In this document: positions 16,203-18,617 of the stretch, in pieces
Layout of the letters: each line of letters opens with the position of its first letter
Position numbering within the stretch: position 1 is the stretch's first letter
From: JAKFWF01 sp031367505
Lineage (GTDB): Bacteria; Pseudomonadota; Alphaproteobacteria; Rhizobiales; Hyphomicrobiaceae
Assembly: GCA_031367505.1 (NCBI GenBank)
Contig: JANLPY010000017.1
Coordinates: 1 to 18,617, forward strand
Reading direction: 5' to 3'
Length of the DNA stretch: 18,617 bases
Position numbers and translations under genes: made by a program
The notes under the pieces: model-generated
Seen by the model: only the letters and a program-made list of their open reading frames with translations
What the model was told of the DNA's origin: nothing
Databases searched by the model: none

Positions 16203-16619
16203 ATGACAAGTACGCACGGAAAAGTTGGGTACTTACCCGCAGGTAAGGTAGCTCACACGCCCATCTCCGCCGCTGAAGGCGTCGAGCAGACTTTCAAAAT
16301 TCTCGAGGGGCGCTGGAAGCTTCTGATCCTGTTTCACCTTTTTGGCGGGAAGCTCCTGCGCTTTTCTGAGCTGGAGCGCGCCATTCCGGCGATCTCGCAG
16401 AAGATGCTGATCCAGCAGCTTCGGCAGATGGAGACGGACGGCATCGTTCGTCGCATCGTGCATCATCAGGTCCCGCCCAAGGTCGAGTACGGCTTGACCG
16501 ATTGGGGGAAGGCACTTTGTCCCGCTCTCGATGCCCTGCTGAAGTGGGCGGCCCAACGCCAAGGTCTAGCGGCGCCTGATAAGGATGGACAGCCGATGTC
16601 GGCTAACTCTGCCCAGTGA
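16203..16619 (+). CDS. HxlR-family winged-helix transcriptional regulator
   Basis: A 138-residue HxlR/MarR-like dimeric regulator. Residues about 25-125 carry the HxlR pattern: FKILEGRWKLLILFHLFGG, FSELERAIPAISQKMLIQQL (recognition helix), MEXDGIVRR-type wing start (METDGIVRR), then VPPKVEYGLTDWGKALCPAL. Family members sense oxidants, electrophiles or small molecules; the conserved N-terminal Cys of redox-sensing members is absent. ATG 16203 is the only usual start before the domain. No clear Shine-Dalgarno precedes it, and a -10-like TATCAT sits at 16196-16201, so a leaderless message is possible. Probable regulator of itself and of the divergent NTF2-like/SDR operon. Confidence 0.9.
   Translation: MTSTHGKVGYLPAGKVAHTPISAAEGVEQTFKILEGRWKLLILFHLFGGKLLRFSELERAIPAISQKMLIQQLRQMETDGIVRRIVHHQVPPKVEYGLTDWGKALCPALDALLKWAAQRQGLAAPDKDGQPMSANSAQ
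16232..16247. promoter_or_regulatory. Perfect palindrome inside the 5' end of the HxlR-type gene (candidate operator)
   Basis: CTTACC-CGCA-GGTAAG, extendable on both sides to TAC...GTA with one extra base. It lies 29-44 bases after the start codon, within codons for poorly conserved residues. Palindromes of the TACTTAC...GTAAGTA kind are seen near proteobacterial HxlR genes, as I recall; binding here is inference. Confidence 0.4.
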
Positions 16620-16901
16620 CGGTCAACCCGTTGCCGCATCTCTCTTTTGATGACCCTTAGCTAGCGAAAAAATGTCATCTTAAGCTGTGTTGTCGCCTCG
16701 GGTTGCGTTGAATACGCCACTAATCGCGACGACCGGCGTGCCCAACTGGCGTCGCGCAGAGAGTGATGTCATTACATGTGGTTTCAAATTCGAAACCTGT
16801 TCGTCGGTCCCATTGCAACATTGCGCGCCTAGCCGTAGCGCCGCAGGCCGTCACCCCTTCCTACCGGATTGGAGCGATCGGCGCACTATGCGACCGGTCA
16901 A
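16620..16901. other. Intergenic interval between convergent genes
   Basis: 282 bp between the stops of the HxlR-type and binding-protein genes. It holds a weak inverted repeat GATGAC (16649-16654) / GTCATC (16674-16679) with a 19-base loop, but no convincing terminator and no gene. Confidence 0.4.
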
Positions 16902-17942
16902 TCAGTTTCCAGGCAGCTCGTGCGCCTCTTCAAAAAACAACTCTTTCCAGTTTGCCGGTTTGCTTTTCACGGTGCCGATGCGGCTCATGAAGGCGACGAG
17001 AGTCATGACGCCGGTCGGTGTTCGCGTGAATTTGAACCCTGGCGCCGTGATCTGAGCCACCAATTCATCGGCCGTTGTCGTCTTGTCCCGCGTCATCTCG
17101 AGGTAGATACCGGCAACACGCTTTGGGTCGGCCGCGATGAGAGAGATTGCATCGCCAAATGCAGCGTCCACAATTTTGAAGACCGCAGGATTGGCCTGCC
17201 GGAACTTTTCCGTCGAGCACAGAGCGATGATGGATGCAGGTCCGCCACCGATATCAACGGAGGTTGTCACCGGATGCATCCCGGCCTTGATCTCGCGGCT
17301 GTGGAAAGGATCGACCGTGAAATGCGCCGTAAGTTCGCCCTGCAGGCTCAACAATGCCGCCATCGCATCTGGATGTGGCAAGCCAACTGTCAGATGATCG
17401 AGCGCCGCGTGCTTGCCGGGACCGAACGCCTTTTCTGCTGCGATCTGCAGATAGATCGCCTGAATCGACACTTTCGGGGACGGCAATGCGATGCGATCGT
17501 TCTCACCGAAATCCTTGACGGATTTCACGTCGGCCCGGCGCGTGTTCAGGTACAGCGGACTTTCATTGATCGCCGCCAGTGCCTTCACACCGATACCATT
17601 GCGTGTTTTGTCCCAAAGTATAGCAAGCGATGGCACGCCCTGCGCGGTGAAGTCGACCGAACTCGACAGGAGCGCGTCGACCATTCCGGCAGGGCCGGCG
17701 AACTGCGCCCACGTCACCTTTAGGTCGGCCATACCAGCGGCTACGGCGTGCTTTTCGATCAGCTTCTGGTGCTCCATGACAATCATCGGTAGATAGATGG
17801 CGCCGAACTGCCGGGCGAGGCGCACCTCGCCAACCTCGGCGTAAGCGGTAGCGACGAGCCCGGTGAGTGTCACTGCCAATGAGGCAATCAGCGCAAACAA
17901 GAATTGCATGCGCGCGAGACGCACGCCCAACTTCAAGATCAT
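16902..17942 (-). CDS. ABC transporter substrate-binding protein, NitT/TauT (SsuA/THI5-like) type
   Basis: A 346-residue exported binding protein. The N-terminal ~34 residues are a signal peptide (basic start, then MQFLFALIASLAVTLTGL, ending near AYA). The mature part has the type II periplasmic-binding fold of the NMT1/THI5-like group: FGAIYLPMIVMEHQKLIEKH, VTWAQFAGPAGMVDALLSSS, DFTAQGVPSLAI, VKSVKDFGENDRIALPSPKV, and PDAMAALLSLQGELTAHFT. It should capture a small, perhaps sulfonate-, nitrate- or pyrimidine-like, solute in the periplasm; the ligand is not inferable. ATG 17942 is chosen because GGAGGAGAAG lies about six bases upstream; the frame extends to 18026 without support. No permease or ATPase gene follows within the window: the convergent neighbour is the HxlR-type gene and upstream is gene-poor. 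So it is an orphan here, or its partners lie elsewhere. Confidence 0.88.
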   Translation of the reverse strand: MILKLGVRLARMQFLFALIASLAVTLTGLVATAYAEVGEVRLARQFGAIYLPMIVMEHQKLIEKHAVAAGMADLKVTWAQFAGPAGMVDALLSSSVDFTAQGVPSLAILWDKTRNGIGVKALAAINESPLYLNTRRADVKSVKDFGENDRIALPSPKVSIQAIYLQIAAEKAFGPGKHAALDHLTVGLPHPDAMAALLSLQGELTAHFTVDPFHSREIKAGMHPVTTSVDIGGGPASIIALCSTEKFRQANPAVFKIVDAAFGDAISLIAADPKRVAGIYLEMTRDKTTTADELVAQITAPGFKFTRTPTGVMTLVAFMSRIGTVKSKPANWKELFFEEAHELPGN

Positions 17943-18472
17943 AGTCACTTCTCCTCCCTCGCGCCGTACTGATGCGACGCTTCCTTGCTTCGGCCGCATA
18001 CTGGACCGCCGCAACCAGCGCAGCAAGGCTCGGTCCGCGTTCGGGCACGTCAGCAGCTAAAGTTATACGCTTAGTCTGTCATGGCGTTTGCGTAGTTGTC
18101 GCGCGTGATTCCGCCGTGCCTGCCGCGCGACTGGGGAATCGTATCCACGGGCGACAGCTGCGGTAAAGATAATCAACTGACCGCAGTCTAAAATGGTAAT
18201 GATTAGCGGCAATTGAACTCCATCGGATCCTGCCGCTTCTTTGGCAATCTCGAACCGATGGGCGCTTCGAAAGCGCTGCTCGCCGACTGCCGGCCGAACC
18301 AGACTGTTCATCGCAATTGCAGATCTCGAGCCGCGGACCGTCACAGGCAAATCCACCAAAAGCGGTGCAAGCTGTCTATCGGCGAGGGATGCCGATTGCA
18401 TCTGTCACCCAAAACTTATGGCCCGCACAATGCCCTCACGAATGTCTGCTGCCTGAGATATCGGACCCTCGG
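17943..18472. other. Gene-poor interval, possibly with decayed coding sequence
   Basis: No intact gene is seen upstream of the binding-protein gene. On the minus strand around 18260-18400 one frame reads RQLAPLLVDLPVTVRGSRSA, vaguely like the C-terminal end of a LysR-type regulator, and another frame just upstream reads ADIREGIVRAISFG before a stop. This could be a frame-shifted remnant, but the similarity is too weak to name it. Confidence 0.3.
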
Positions 18473-18500
18473 TGTCAACCGGCGTGCAATTTTGACCCCG
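18473..18500. mobile_element. Terminal-repeat-like motif, probable end of an IS21-type insertion sequence
   Basis: The sequence starts TGTCAACCGGCGTGCAATTT and ends TTGACCCCG. IS21-family ends, as I recall them, begin with TG and carry repeated blocks of this 'GCGTGCAATTTTGACCCC' kind. With TGT as the tip the element would extend to the right, beyond the window, which agrees with a reading frame that enters from the right and stops 10 bp inside (18510). Only one copy of the block is visible, and the transposase itself is not, so this is tentative. Confidence 0.4.
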
Positions 18501-18509
18501 CGTATTGCC

Positions 18510-18617
18510 TCACGGAGGAATGTTACTCGGGGTGGGTGTGTTCGCCGGTCGCATTTCTGTTGATGTCAGGGGCCGATCTTCTGCAACCTTGGCAGCAATC
18601 AGCTGAAGCGCGGTCTT
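18510..18617 (-). CDS. 3' end of an unidentified gene running off the window
   Basis: The last 35 codons of a minus-strand frame, beginning KTALQLIAAKVAEDRPLTST and ending in a proline-rich tail before TGA at 18512-18510. The frame is open to the window edge, so most of the gene is outside. Its stop lies 10 bp inside the IS21-like terminal motif, which suggests the last gene of a mobile element, but the tail does not match an IstB or transposase C-terminus that I recognise. Confidence 0.35.
   Translation of the reverse strand, partial: KTALQLIAAKVAEDRPLTSTEMRPANTPTPSNIPP

Noticed and set aside
16649..16679. GATGAC...GTCATC inverted repeat as terminator of the HxlR-type gene
   Set aside because: Only six base pairs with a 19-base loop and no T-run after it; too weak to call.
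1..18617. CRISPR array, tRNA or rRNA genes
   Set aside because: No regularly spaced repeats and no tRNA- or rRNA-like stretch was noticed on reading the window; a covariance-model scan was not possible.

Overview
This moderately GC-rich window most likely comes from an alphaproteobacterium of the Rhizobiales/Bradyrhizobium type. The evidence is two HWE-family histidine kinases (a family concentrated in Alphaproteobacteria), a single-domain receiver beside one of them, a Bradyrhizobium-style CHASE3 hybrid kinase, and a NitT/TauT-type binding protein. It reads as an accessory region: gene remnants, long gene-poor gaps and a probable insertion-sequence end are mixed with intact genes. The genus is an inference.

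Layout. 1-339: 3' part of an ArsR-type repressor, possibly frame-damaged. 524-3348: a membrane-bound HWE kinase that overlaps a lone receiver protein by four bases. 3416-5602 (minus): a second, soluble HWE kinase with four PAS domains, convergent to the first pair and sharing its last PAS and kinase modules; the three genes look like one signalling island. 5799-6921 (minus): a two-gene operon of a Tat-exported transthyretin/intradiol-dioxygenase-like protein and a ferric-reductase-like heme membrane protein. 6922-7905: about 1 kb with no convincing gene.

7906-13083 (minus): the most notable gene, a 1725-residue protein with an N-terminal DUF4062 domain, a central STAND/NACHT-like NTPase and about 800 residues of WD40-type repeats. 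This is the layout of a ligand-sensing, oligomerising NTPase switch of the kind used in immune sensing in bacteria and eukaryotes; a role in phage defence is inference. Right against its 5' end lies a damaged hybrid histidine kinase (about 13267-14610, plus) that has lost its N-terminus and, by an apparently clean in-frame deletion, the stretch between the phosphorylatable-His box and the middle of the ATPase domain.

14611-16619: a quinone-oxidoreductase (MDR) fragment, then an NTF2-like/SDR operon (minus) divergent from an HxlR-type regulator, with operator-like inverted repeats between and inside the genes. 16902-17942 (minus): an exported ABC-type substrate-binding protein without its permease or ATPase in the window. 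17943-18509: no clear gene. 18473-18617: a terminal-repeat-like motif resembling IS21-family ends, next to the 3' end of an unidentified reading frame that runs off the window.
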